Shown: positions 28,580 to 36,078 of the stretch, in pieces | Layout: every line of letters starts with the position of its first letter | Position numbering within the stretch: position 1 is the first letter of the stretch | IMG/VR virus record: IMGVR_UViG_3300003177_000017 | Coordinates: 1 to 64,000 of that record | Direction: 5' to 3' (one strand) | Origin: a virus | Length of the DNA stretch: 64,000 nt | Made by a program: the position numbers and the translations under genes | Notes under the pieces: generated by a model | What the model saw: the letters and a program-made list of their open reading frames with translations, nothing else | Database searches by the model: none | Told to the model about the DNA's origin: nothing

Positions 28580-29637
28580 TGGCATTTAAAAAGAATACTG
28601 CTGTAACTGGACTAACTATTGGTTTAGTAAGTGCTACGAACGGCTCAGCGGTAACAACAGGTACACCCGTTGGCTATGTCACAATAGATGGTGGAACACA
28701 AACTGCTATCGCTGATGTTACCCCAGTACATGAAGGAAATGGACAATATTCATTTAATCTAACTGCTGCGGAAACCAACGGTAATATTATCGGATTAACA
28801 TTTATTGACTCAGCATCACTTCCTGTTTATTATACAATAAAAACAGAAACTAAACTAACATCCGACTTGTTAGATTTTAACGCAGCACTCGATACAGTAG
28901 CGAGTGTTACGTTAGTTGGTACTTGTACATCTAATACAGATATGCGTGGAACAACTGGTGCTAACACAATAGCACCAGATAACAATTCAATTACCGCTAT
29001 TTTAGCTGATACTAATGAGTTACAGCTAAACCAAGGCAATTGGACGACAGCAACTGGGTTCAGTACATTTAATCCAGCACTCGATACAGTAGCAACAGTT
29101 ACTAATTTAACTAATCTTCCATCTATTCCAGTGAATTGGATCACTTCAACGGGTATAGCCGCAGCAGCATTAAATGGTAAAGGCAACTGGAACTTAGGTA
29201 AAACTGGGTATTCAATTCAAGGTACTAAAACAACTTTAGACTCATTATCTGATCTAACTGCTGCTCAAATTTGGGAGCATGATGTTAGTACAACAACAGC
29301 AGGGATAAACAAAGCTGGTAATGTAGTTCAAACTATTGCTACAGATACCACAACTGATATTCCGGCACTAATTTCTGCATTGAATAATTTGTCATCTACA
29401 CAAATAAAAGCAGCGGTATTATTAGCTCTACAAGATCCAACAACAGAGCCAACAACAATACCTGCTGCTACTGCATCTATAATAGATAAACTTAGTTATT
29501 TGTTTGCATATCGTGGTAATAAAATAAATCAAACTGCGACAGCACAAACATTAAGAAATCGTACAGATACATTAAATATATCTTCTGCTGTAGTTAGCTC
29601 AGATGGAACAACTACATCAAGAGGAACACATGCCTAA
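28579..29637 (+). CDS. Putative tail-associated adhesin module protein
   Basis: A 352-aa protein beginning AFKKNTAVTGLTIGLVSATN, a common opening of siphovirus tail-region proteins in which the N-terminal beta domain (GGTQTAIADVTPVHEGNGQYSF) is followed by Thr/Ala-rich linkers. Two FN/DAALDTVA-type repeats (FNAALDTVASVT, FNPALDTVATVT) occur near residues 100 and 158. The C-terminal third is helical. Start and stop are coupled to both neighbours by one-base overlaps. Function unknown. Confidence 0.65.
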   Translation: MAFKKNTAVTGLTIGLVSATNGSAVTTGTPVGYVTIDGGTQTAIADVTPVHEGNGQYSFNLTAAETNGNIIGLTFIDSASLPVYYTIKTETKLTSDLLDFNAALDTVASVTLVGTCTSNTDMRGTTGANTIAPDNNSITAILADTNELQLNQGNWTTATGFSTFNPALDTVATVTNLTNLPSIPVNWITSTGIAAAALNGKGNWNLGKTGYSIQGTKTTLDSLSDLTAAQIWEHDVSTTTAGINKAGNVVQTIATDTTTDIPALISALNNLSSTQIKAAVLLALQDPTTEPTTIPAATASIIDKLSYLFAYRGNKINQTATAQTLRNRTDTLNISSAVVSSDGTTTSRGTHA

Positions 29638-30368
29638 TGATAACTACAGATAATGATAGACTAAGCATCATGGGGTTATACCCTATTACTGCTAGTTTCT
29701 CTGCTGCTGATGTACAGCAATTTATACTTTATAGAGATCCATTGGTGGTCATTATAGGCGGTAGGTCGGTCATTTCTAATGTTACTGGTAATGGATTATT
29801 AACATCTACTTTCGATATACATAAATTACTATTATCTGCTATATCTGGGAATGGATTATTACCTACAGCTTTAACAACATCACGTATTCTAAGCTCTGTA
29901 ATAAACGCTGGTGGAACTTTAATAACTCAGATGCAGAAAGCTATTCCTCAGACATCAAACGTTAAGGGAAATGGTTTACAGGCTACATTAATAGCTAAAC
30001 AAATGCAGCAAACAACAATAATAAAAGGAAATGGATCATTAACATCCACTTTCGATATTATGAAAACTGCTTTAAGTTCAGTTAGTGGAAATACCTCTGG
30101 TGTTCTTGTTAACATAGAAAAATCTACAGCATTTGTTTCAACAGTTAAGGGAAATGGTTTATTAATTGACTCTATTCTAGTCAATAAAGAATTACAAACA
30201 ATAACAATTTCTGCTGGTGGTGTTGTAAAAACTATTTATATTCGAGATTTTAAAGATAATTCTATTATATTTATAAACTTAGATGTTTTTGCTGAAGATA
30301 CCCATGGGGTTTTCAATACATTATTAGGTCATACAGTTAAGGAGTTTACAGTTTATGGCAGTTTCTAG
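29637..30368 (+). CDS. GNGLL-repeat protein, unknown function
   Basis: A 243-aa protein built largely of repeats of about 21-24 residues, each centred on V-x-GNGLL or a variant (GNGLL, GNGLQ, GNGSL, GNTSG, AGGTL), spaced between residues ~45 and 200. Such a short regular beta-turn repeat suggests a solenoid or stacked-strand rod. The flanks are non-repetitive. One-base stop/start overlap with the upstream gene and a 14-base overlap with the next one tie it to the virion operon. Confidence 0.65.
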   Translation: MITTDNDRLSIMGLYPITASFSAADVQQFILYRDPLVVIIGGRSVISNVTGNGLLTSTFDIHKLLLSAISGNGLLPTALTTSRILSSVINAGGTLITQMQKAIPQTSNVKGNGLQATLIAKQMQQTTIIKGNGSLTSTFDIMKTALSSVSGNTSGVLVNIEKSTAFVSTVKGNGLLIDSILVNKELQTITISAGGVVKTIYIRDFKDNSIIFINLDVFAEDTHGVFNTLLGHTVKEFTVYGSF

Positions 30369-30708
30369 TCCTACCTCAATATCACATGGAAATTCATATA
30401 AATGGACTTTCAACATAAAACAACCAGATGGTAACATTAAAGATTTAACTGGTACTTTAAAGTTGAAATATCAAATAGCTAAAAGAGTCCAAAATTTACC
30501 TATAATTCAATACACATTAGTTGATCCAGAATTAAACATTTCTGATCCATTGTTAGGTAAAATAACACTGGATCTAGCATCAACAACAATCAACACAATT
30601 CCAGCCGGTTCTTATTACCATGAAATATGGCAAGTGAATGCTTTAGGCGAACCGGTAACTTTATTAGCTGAACGTCTTAACGTTGTTGATAAACTTATAG
30701 AATCATAA
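30355..30708 (+). CDS. Small beta-rich virion-associated protein
   Basis: A 117-aa protein starting MAVSSPTSISHGNSYKWTFN, with an Ig-like strand pattern (GTLKLKYQIAKRV, GKITLDLAS, SYYHEIWQVNALGEP). Proteins of this size and pattern that begin with a hydration-like HGxSYxW element are common near siphovirus tail fibres. The role is unknown. Its start overlaps the GNGLL-repeat gene, and AAGGAG lies upstream within that gene. Confidence 0.6.
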   Translation: MAVSSPTSISHGNSYKWTFNIKQPDGNIKDLTGTLKLKYQIAKRVQNLPIIQYTLVDPELNISDPLLGKITLDLASTTINTIPAGSYYHEIWQVNALGEPVTLLAERLNVVDKLIES

Positions 30709-30735
30709 CAAAATAACAAATAACAAAGGATACTT

Positions 30736-31080
30736 ATGCCATACACAGTACAAGGCAAGAATATAATGCTGAACGCTTTGGGCGTTACACACGTTTCATT
30801 ACATACCGCAGCTCCAACCGATGCAGGACTAAATGAAGTGACAGGTGGCACGTATGCTAGACAACCTATTGTATACGCCACATCAACTATTGGAATATTA
30901 GACGACAACGGATTGACATCACCAATCAACGTTCCAGCAGGTACAACAGTAGCCTATATAGGTTATTGGAATGCTTTAACAGCAGGAACATTTTTAGGGT
31001 ATGATGCAATTACCAATGAAGTTTATACTAACACAGGAACATTAAAAGTAACTGACTCTAAACTAGATCTCAACTTATAA
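30736..31080 (+). CDS. Tail fibre-associated protein (LHTAAPTDAG family)
   Basis: A 114-aa protein with the signature HVSLHTAAPTDAG followed by GGTYARQPI, typical of a small widespread family in siphovirus tail-fibre regions. The C-terminal half is a beta sandwich (TVAYIGYWNALTAGTFLGYD). The family is structural but not precisely assigned. AAGGATACTT precedes the ATG. It is the last clearly virion-type gene before the lysis cassette. Confidence 0.75.
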   Translation: MPYTVQGKNIMLNALGVTHVSLHTAAPTDAGLNEVTGGTYARQPIVYATSTIGILDDNGLTSPINVPAGTTVAYIGYWNALTAGTFLGYDAITNEVYTNTGTLKVTDSKLDLNL

Positions 31081-31096
31081 GGATCAGATTGAAATA

Positions 31097-31312
31097 ATGG
31101 AATTTTTGATATTTATAGATAAAAAAATAAATGCGTTATTACTTGGTGACAAAAATGTCACTGTTTCAGGTAGAGTTGGCTTAGCTTCATTGGAAGGATC
31201 AATCGGAGCTAAATATATAGAGCGTATGATCAACTTCATATTTTGTGATAAAGATCATTGTTATAACTCTATTGATTTAAACTATCAAACATTATCAATG
31301 AGGAAAAAATGA
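31097..31312 (+). CDS. Small protein with HC-x2-SI motif (paralogue of 24552-24776)
   Basis: A 71-aa protein with FIDKKINALLLGDKNVTVS, GRVGLAS, a helix and KDHCYNSIDL, the same order of elements as the 74-aa product at 24552. Its stop overlaps the holin-like gene by four bases, so it is the first gene of the lysis cassette. The family's function is unknown; its recurrent place beside holins suggests a part in lysis or in membrane association. Confidence 0.65.
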   Translation: MEFLIFIDKKINALLLGDKNVTVSGRVGLASLEGSIGAKYIERMINFIFCDKDHCYNSIDLNYQTLSMRKK

Positions 31313-31755
31313 TGGGAATTCCAATTATAGGATCTTTGATAGATGGAGTGATAAATTACTTCACTTTATCAAAAACAGCAAAAAATAAAATTCAATTAAT
31401 TAAAGAACAATCAAAAATTGATGAAGTTAAAAGAGAACAAGAATTAAAACAATCAGAACACACTAATAAAATTAAACGATTAGCACAAAACGATTCAGTA
31501 GAAGCTAATTATGATCTTACCGCATTAAAACAATCAGCATTATCTTATATTGATGAAGTCATGATCTTATGGGTGTTCACAATCATATCTTTATTATTTA
31601 TTCCTAGTTTACAACATTATGCAGTAGACGGATTTATAGCTATGCAAAAATATGTACCGGTTTGGTTCCAAGTTGTATTTGTCGGATCATTTATATCTAA
31701 ACTAGGATTAAGATTTTTGTTTTCAAAACGAACATTGTTCGGTAAAGTTGTATGA
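31309..31755 (+). CDS. Holin (GTA_holin_3TM-like)
   Basis: A 148-aa protein with an N-terminal short hydrophobic part (IPIIGSLIDGVI), a charged Lys/Glu helix (about 25-65), the NYDLTALKQSALSYIDE element, then two membrane segments (VMILWVFTIISLLFI and VPVWFQVVFVGSFISKLGL). This order matches the 3TM holins of the gene-transfer-agent type that permeabilise the inner membrane. It is coupled by overlap to its neighbours on both sides. Confidence 0.75.
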   Translation: MMGIPIIGSLIDGVINYFTLSKTAKNKIQLIKEQSKIDEVKREQELKQSEHTNKIKRLAQNDSVEANYDLTALKQSALSYIDEVMILWVFTIISLLFIPSLQHYAVDGFIAMQKYVPVWFQVVFVGSFISKLGLRFLFSKRTLFGKVV

Positions 31756-32009
31756 CAAAAGATATAATGCGGATACGTAGACATATAGCAATAACTTCTT
31801 TTGTCTGTATTATATTAACATTGTTTAGTGTACTACTAATGATATTTTTTGGAAACAAAGAGTTAGCAAATAATATGCTAAGTGCTACAGGAATAATATC
31901 ACCTATAATTTTAGCACTTACCGGTATTATTGCTCAATATGCACATACGTCATCACAACACGATAAAATTAAAATAAATCAAGGGGAAATACATGATAGA
32001 ACAGAATGA
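31752..32009 (+). CDS. Two-TM protein, possible second holin/antiholin
   Basis: An 85-aa protein with two clear membrane helices (about residues 13-34 and 44-63) and a charged C-terminal tail. It overlaps the holin stop by four bases. Small two-helix proteins beside a holin often act as antiholin or second holin; that role is inferred from topology and place only. Confidence 0.65.
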   Translation: MTKDIMRIRRHIAITSFVCIILTLFSVLLMIFFGNKELANNMLSATGIISPIILALTGIIAQYAHTSSQHDKIKINQGEIHDRTE

Positions 32010-32175
32010 AATTTATATTTATGAAAATGAACCAGTTAGAGTTACTCATTATGCACATCCTAATGCAATTGCAGTAGTTACACTCAAAGGAAAAGGATGT
32101 CAAGTTAAAGATATTGATCTTTTTGAGATCAACCCAGATGATTATAAACCAAAATCATCTGTAAAGACGAAGTGA
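31993..32175 (+). CDS. Small hypothetical protein in the lysis cassette
   Basis: A 60-aa protein with short beta strands (NEIYIYENEPVRVTHYA, AIAVVTLKGKGCQV). No membrane segment and no lipobox, so it is not an obvious spanin. It begins inside the preceding gene (17-base overlap) with GGGGAAATAC as ribosome site and ends one base into the endolysin start codon. Confidence 0.55.
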   Translation: MIEQNEIYIYENEPVRVTHYAHPNAIAVVTLKGKGCQVKDIDLFEINPDDYKPKSSVKTK

Positions 32176-32621
32176 TGTGTTGTAAAAGAAAATCTTTACC
32201 TTTATGTGTTAAAAATTTAGATATTATAAAAATATCAGAACATTTAGAATTAACTGCATATTATGATATAGTCAATGTACTGACTATAGGATATGGATCA
32301 ACATATAATGTAAAGGAAGATCAACACATCACTAAAGACGAAGCTGAAGATATGTTATTACGTGATGTTAAAATACCAGTGAATTGTATTAATTCTGAGG
32401 TGTGTGTAAAATTATCTCAAAATGAATTTGATGCTTTGGTATCTTTAGTTTATAACATAGGGATAGGAAATTTTAGAAACAGTACATTATTAAAATATCT
32501 TAACCTAGGTGAGTATAAAAAAGCTAGTAATGAATTTCCGAAGTGGCGCAAAGCTGGCGGAAAAATAATTCCTGGATTAGAACTACGCAGAGAACAAGAA
32601 AAAAGATTATTTTTATCATAA
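32175..32621 (+). CDS. Endolysin, T4-type lysozyme (GH24)
   Basis: A 148-aa glycoside hydrolase of family 24 that cleaves peptidoglycan. The catalytic triad spacing E-x8-D-x5-T of T4 lysozyme is visible at E22, D31 and T37 (SEHLELTAYYDIVNVLTIG), followed by the family motif LVSLVYNIGIGNF and a C-terminal GLELRREQEKRLF. There is no signal or anchor sequence, so export should depend on the holin. I prefer ATG 32175 (TGATG overlap) to the GTG one codon before. A strong terminator follows. Confidence 0.93.
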   Translation: MCCKRKSLPLCVKNLDIIKISEHLELTAYYDIVNVLTIGYGSTYNVKEDQHITKDEAEDMLLRDVKIPVNCINSEVCVKLSQNEFDALVSLVYNIGIGNFRNSTLLKYLNLGEYKKASNEFPKWRKAGGKIIPGLELRREQEKRLFLS

Positions 32622-32623
32622 TT

Positions 32624-32664
32624 AAAAAGCCCCGATAGCTAATATGCTATCGGGGCTTTTTTTT
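32624..32664. terminator. Bidirectional rho-independent terminator between converging blocks
   Basis: A perfect 16-bp stem (arms 32624-32639 and 32646-32661, core GCCCCGATAGC) with a 6-base loop and eight T on the + side. On the - strand the stem ends in five T. It lies three bases after the endolysin stop and faces the end of the leftward block, so it should insulate both. Confidence 0.93.
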
Positions 32665-32674
32665 CAATTAAGGT

Positions 32675-32751
32675 ACTAAACGAGCATTCTAAGAGGTTTT
32701 AATAACTAAGTCATGCAATGGCAACACTTTAAGATTAAAACCTCTTAGAAT
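32675..32751. repeat. 77-bp hairpin repeat, copy B (block junction)
   Basis: Identical to 1272-1348, in the same orientation, with 18-bp arms at 32686-32703 and 32734-32751. It follows the bidirectional terminator. Its right arm supplies the last codons (SKRF) and the stop codon of the leftward dNMP kinase reading frame, so the repeat defines that protein's C-terminus. The left flank shares AAGG and then one mismatch with copy A; the right flanks are unrelated. Confidence 0.9.
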
Positions 32752-33273
32752 TCGTGTTTATCCAATTGTTAATAATTTTTTCTACATTATAAAATAATTT
32801 TTTCAAGGTAGAGTTATTATATAAATGCACAATTTCACAATCTGCTTCATAGAAATAATTCCTTGAATCATTATCAAAAGAACAATCATCTCTATATATT
32901 TGAATTACTAATACATGATCTGCCCCAATCTCATTAATAACTAATTGTAATTCTTCTTTAAATCCTCCATCTGATATAATATTGATCCCTTTTTCTAAAG
33001 AATTACATAACATTTTACCAAAATAATTTTTACCATACACAGGTTTAATTAATTTTTCTGAGGTGGTGATCTACCAAATAATTCCTCTGTACATACTTCT
33101 TTAAGCTCTCTTGTATATAATTCATTCCATCTTTCATCAGATATTTGAGCTACAGCTTTTGCTATATCAAATAATGCAGTTTTAAATTCCTTATGATGAT
33201 AATTTGAAAAATGCTCTGCAATTGCATCTTTACCTGAATTTGGCGGAGCATTAAGTACAACAGCAAATTTCAT
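32735..33273 (-). pseudogene. Deoxynucleoside monophosphate kinase, frame-disrupted
   Basis: Two reading frames together make one dNMP kinase. The first (33273-33049) has the P-loop NAPPNSGKDAIAEHF and ends FGRSPPQKN. The second carries SEKLIKPVYGKNYFGK, then the NIISDGGFKEELQL motif, and ends at 32735. The frames differ by -1, and relative to the family a few residues between SP and SEK seem missing, which fits a short out-of-frame deletion near 33065. A slip at GAAAAAT could in principle restore a fusion. The intact enzyme would phosphorylate dNMPs for phage DNA synthesis. Confidence 0.75.
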
Positions 33274-33521
33274 TGTACTCTCCTACCAACAATATCCAAT
33301 CCAGAATATAATATTTCGTAATACTCTTTATATACACCGTCTTTTGATATAAACAAATGAACTGCTTTACCGTTAGGAATATTTTGTTGTTGTACTAAAT
33401 CACACATATAGTTTTTTGACCTAATTTTGAATATAAATTTACTTACATAAGAATCAAAATCACGCCAAAGATCTGGTTGATGTTGTTCTGGTTGTGTGAA
33501 GAAAGAACTTAAATCAGCCAT
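33270..33521 (-). CDS. Hypothetical protein between HD hydrolase and dNMP kinase
   Basis: An 83-aa protein, Gln/Asp-rich at the N-terminus, with a central FKIRSKNYMCDLV strand and a C-terminal KEYYEILYSGLDIVGRR. No family recognised. Its stop overlaps the kinase start (ATGA) and its start overlaps the HD hydrolase end, so it is translated as part of the nucleotide metabolism operon. Confidence 0.6.
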   Translation of the reverse strand: MADLSSFFTQPEQHQPDLWRDFDSYVSKFIFKIRSKNYMCDLVQQQNIPNGKAVHLFISKDGVYKEYYEILYSGLDIVGRRVQ

Positions 33522-34056
33522 TAGTTCTCCTTAATTTTGAAAACATTTTTAAGAATTCATTTTCTGCTTCTTTTGGTGTCCATAAGTATAAATTAACTCC
33601 TAAATGATCATACATATTAACCCAAGATAAATTTCCATGCAGTAAAACAGATTCGTCTTTTATTATATTAGTATCACCATAATCAGCAACAGAAGAATGT
33701 ACTAAATTAAATTTCTTCATAACTTGATCGGTGATTTGTTTTTCTAATTCTATGTATCCTTTTAGATGTGATTTTATAGGTCTAGGAATATCTACTAAAT
33801 ATGCTTCACTAGCATCGTGCATCAACGCATATAATGCTTGTGCAGGATCACTTGTTTGTAACATAACATATTCTGATAATATAACACAATGCTCTGCAAC
33901 CGAATAAAATTCTTTTACATGACCACTATACCGACATAAATTCGATAAAGCATGTGCAATATCGAATAAATCTATAGAATCAATACTAGGATCAAGAAAA
34001 TTGAATTGCTTTCCAGTATAAGTTTGAATAAAGTTCATGTTGTTTATATTTTTCAT
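33514..34056 (-). CDS. HD-domain phosphohydrolase, 5'-deoxynucleotidase-like (YfbR type)
   Basis: A 180-aa HD superfamily metal-dependent phosphohydrolase. It has the opening TYTGKQFNFLDPS, the conserved stretch HALSNLCRYSGHVKEFYSVA, a following EHCVILSE, and the doublet LMHDASEAYLVDIPRP. Known relatives remove phosphate from deoxynucleoside monophosphates, so in this operon it probably tunes dNTP pools or degrades host nucleotides. It overlaps both neighbours by a few bases. Confidence 0.85.
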   Translation of the reverse strand: MKNINNMNFIQTYTGKQFNFLDPSIDSIDLFDIAHALSNLCRYSGHVKEFYSVAEHCVILSEYVMLQTSDPAQALYALMHDASEAYLVDIPRPIKSHLKGYIELEKQITDQVMKKFNLVHSSVADYGDTNIIKDESVLLHGNLSWVNMYDHLGVNLYLWTPKEAENEFLKMFSKLRRTNG

Positions 34057-34265
34057 GCTTCCTCATTTAATTTTTGATCTATTAACATCATTAAGTTGTC
34101 TATAACAAAATCACCATTATTACCATCGAAATAAATAACATCATTCAGATCATCTGTGTTTTGTGATGAAAATGCTTCACCACAATAGAGACTCTCTCGA
34201 TCTATAATATTTAATTTAACAAACAGATCATAACCTTTATATTTTTCATAACAGTATAATTCCAT
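34053..34265 (-). CDS. Small hypothetical protein
   Basis: A 70-aa acidic, aromatic-rich protein (ELYCYEKYKGYDLFVKLNI at the start) with no recognised domain. The stop overlaps the HD hydrolase start by four bases. The start lies eight bases after the preceding metallophosphoesterase stop; AAGGATTAGT is the ribosome site. Confidence 0.55.
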   Translation of the reverse strand: MELYCYEKYKGYDLFVKLNIIDRESLYCGEAFSSQNTDDLNDVIYFDGNNGDFVIDNLMMLIDQKLNEEA

Positions 34266-34273
34266 ACTAATCC

Positions 34274-35869
34274 TTATTTTTTGTATTTGCCATTTTTTAT
34301 TTGAACAATAGCACGTTTACCATTTTTATAAGTTATAATGTTACTATGGCTCCATGAGCTATTCCCTATATTATATCCTTGATCTAGTTTACCAAGGACA
34401 CCAGCATAGTATACTCCATCTAAAATGAATGCGCTATGACTATGCCCTAAATTCATTTTTAATCCAGATTTAATGAAAGATGTAATTGATCCCCTTGCTC
34501 CGTTATTTCCATGATCCCCATGACTTCCGAATTCAATATTAGAAATAACAAAAGATTCATCGGTTTTTAGAAATAATACTTCACTTAGATCATTAAACAT
34601 ATTACAACTGTATTCAAATATAGAGAAATCTTTTGAATTCCCTTCTCTTATATTTTTATAACTTTGTAGCTGTAATTCTAAAAACAATTCAGCATTGACA
34701 GGATCATACCTATAATCTGTAGTTTTTAACCATCGCTGTAATGCTAGATCATGATTAGATTCAACAACAACAACTTGAGTATTTATTTCACTGAATTCAT
34801 CAACTAAATCAGAAGTCATTTTAATTTCGTCTTTAACTGACTGTGTTTTATTACATAACATTTTGTATAAAAAATAGGGATCTTTTATATTATGATGATT
34901 TCTAGCTTGTTGGTCTAAAACATCATGTAAAAATACATAATGAGGAATTAACTCGTTAACCATAGAATTATCTGATCTCCATGATACATCAGCAGCAACA
35001 GGGTCTAATTTAGCTGCATGAATATCACCCAAGTTTAGACATAAAATTGTATCTGTAGTATATCCAGCAGACGTATAATATGTATCTAAATCATAAAAAC
35101 TACCACTTTCAGTTTCAGCATTTAATTGTCTAGCAAACCATATTCCATCTGAATCAACCTCAACGAGCAATGCAGCGTATATATGATTAAATGCTGCTAT
35201 CTGTCCAGCTTTCTTTTGAATGTAGTTAGATAACGTTACACAGCCGGTAGAGTACATATTTTTAGTTTCTTTATATTTACTATTGGGTACAGGTTCTAAC
35301 TGTACTTTAGCATGAGGAACGATCATAGAATTATGCCCTGTGTATGAACTCATTCCTGAAAATACCCTTTTAGCAGTAGGTAAAATATTTAATTCCCCTG
35401 ACCAAACTAAATCATCAGTAATTTGAATGCTACAATCTTGAATATAATTTCTAATTTTTGGATCAAACCATAAATCATGTTCCCCATCTTTAGTTAAATT
35501 TTGAAACCCTGATTTATTATATGTGAATGTTCCAACAATAATTTCAGCATCTTTATGTTCAGCACAAACATTTAATGCTTTCCAAAATCTGTTATGAACG
35601 TGTGTATTATTTTGTGCTGAAGTGAATATAAATGTTTTCTTATCTGTAATATCAGAAATTTGAACTCTTTTGGTTAATGGAGAATTGATAAATCCACTGG
35701 CGATAGGTTTATTATCTTGTTCTTCCCAAAATTCTTTATATGTTCTACGCCTTAAAAAATAATTTATAGTTGATTTTGAGCAATTATATTTTCTTGATAT
35801 TTTTCTTGATGATAGGTTATCTTGTGTGGACAACCTTAATATTTCTACTAATTGATCTTCATTAAACAT
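34274..35869 (-). CDS. HTH plus calcineurin-like metallophosphoesterase
   Basis: A 531-aa protein. Residues ~5-45 look like a helix-turn-helix (RKISRKYNCSKSTINYFLRR). The C-terminal half shows metallophosphoesterase motifs in order: GDIH near 285, ESNHD near 377, GSHGDHG near 455 and GHSH near 475. This architecture resembles phage proteins annotated as T5 A1-like DNA transfer or nuclease proteins. A DNA-binding Mn-dependent nuclease acting on host or phage DNA is a reasonable inference but not shown by sequence alone. Confidence 0.75.
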   Translation of the reverse strand: MFNEDQLVEILRLSTQDNLSSRKISRKYNCSKSTINYFLRRRTYKEFWEEQDNKPIASGFINSPLTKRVQISDITDKKTFIFTSAQNNTHVHNRFWKALNVCAEHKDAEIIVGTFTYNKSGFQNLTKDGEHDLWFDPKIRNYIQDCSIQITDDLVWSGELNILPTAKRVFSGMSSYTGHNSMIVPHAKVQLEPVPNSKYKETKNMYSTGCVTLSNYIQKKAGQIAAFNHIYAALLVEVDSDGIWFARQLNAETESGSFYDLDTYYTSAGYTTDTILCLNLGDIHAAKLDPVAADVSWRSDNSMVNELIPHYVFLHDVLDQQARNHHNIKDPYFLYKMLCNKTQSVKDEIKMTSDLVDEFSEINTQVVVVESNHDLALQRWLKTTDYRYDPVNAELFLELQLQSYKNIREGNSKDFSIFEYSCNMFNDLSEVLFLKTDESFVISNIEFGSHGDHGNNGARGSITSFIKSGLKMNLGHSHSAFILDGVYYAGVLGKLDQGYNIGNSSWSHSNIITYKNGKRAIVQIKNGKYKK

Positions 35870-35871
35870 AA

Positions 35872-36078
35872 TTATCCTTTAAAAAAATTAATTTCGTGTT
35901 CTAATGCTTTTGCTTTATTACATAAGTGATCATTAATATCTTCATCTGTAGCTGTTTGTATTAAAGATTTATCTGCCCTTACTGTAGTAAAAGAATTACC
36001 TAAATAGATAAATACTGATCCTATTTCTACTATTTTATAATAATTACCTAAATAATATACATTATCATTTATCTTCAT
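35872..36078 (-). CDS. Small hypothetical protein
   Basis: A 68-aa protein with an SH3-like strand pattern (DNVYYLGNYYKIVEIGSVF, NSFTTVRADKSL) and a short C-terminal helix. No family recognised. Its start overlaps the DNA ligase stop by four bases, so translation is coupled to the ligase. Confidence 0.55.
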   Translation of the reverse strand: MKINDNVYYLGNYYKIVEIGSVFIYLGNSFTTVRADKSLIQTATDEDINDHLCNKAKALEHEINFFKG

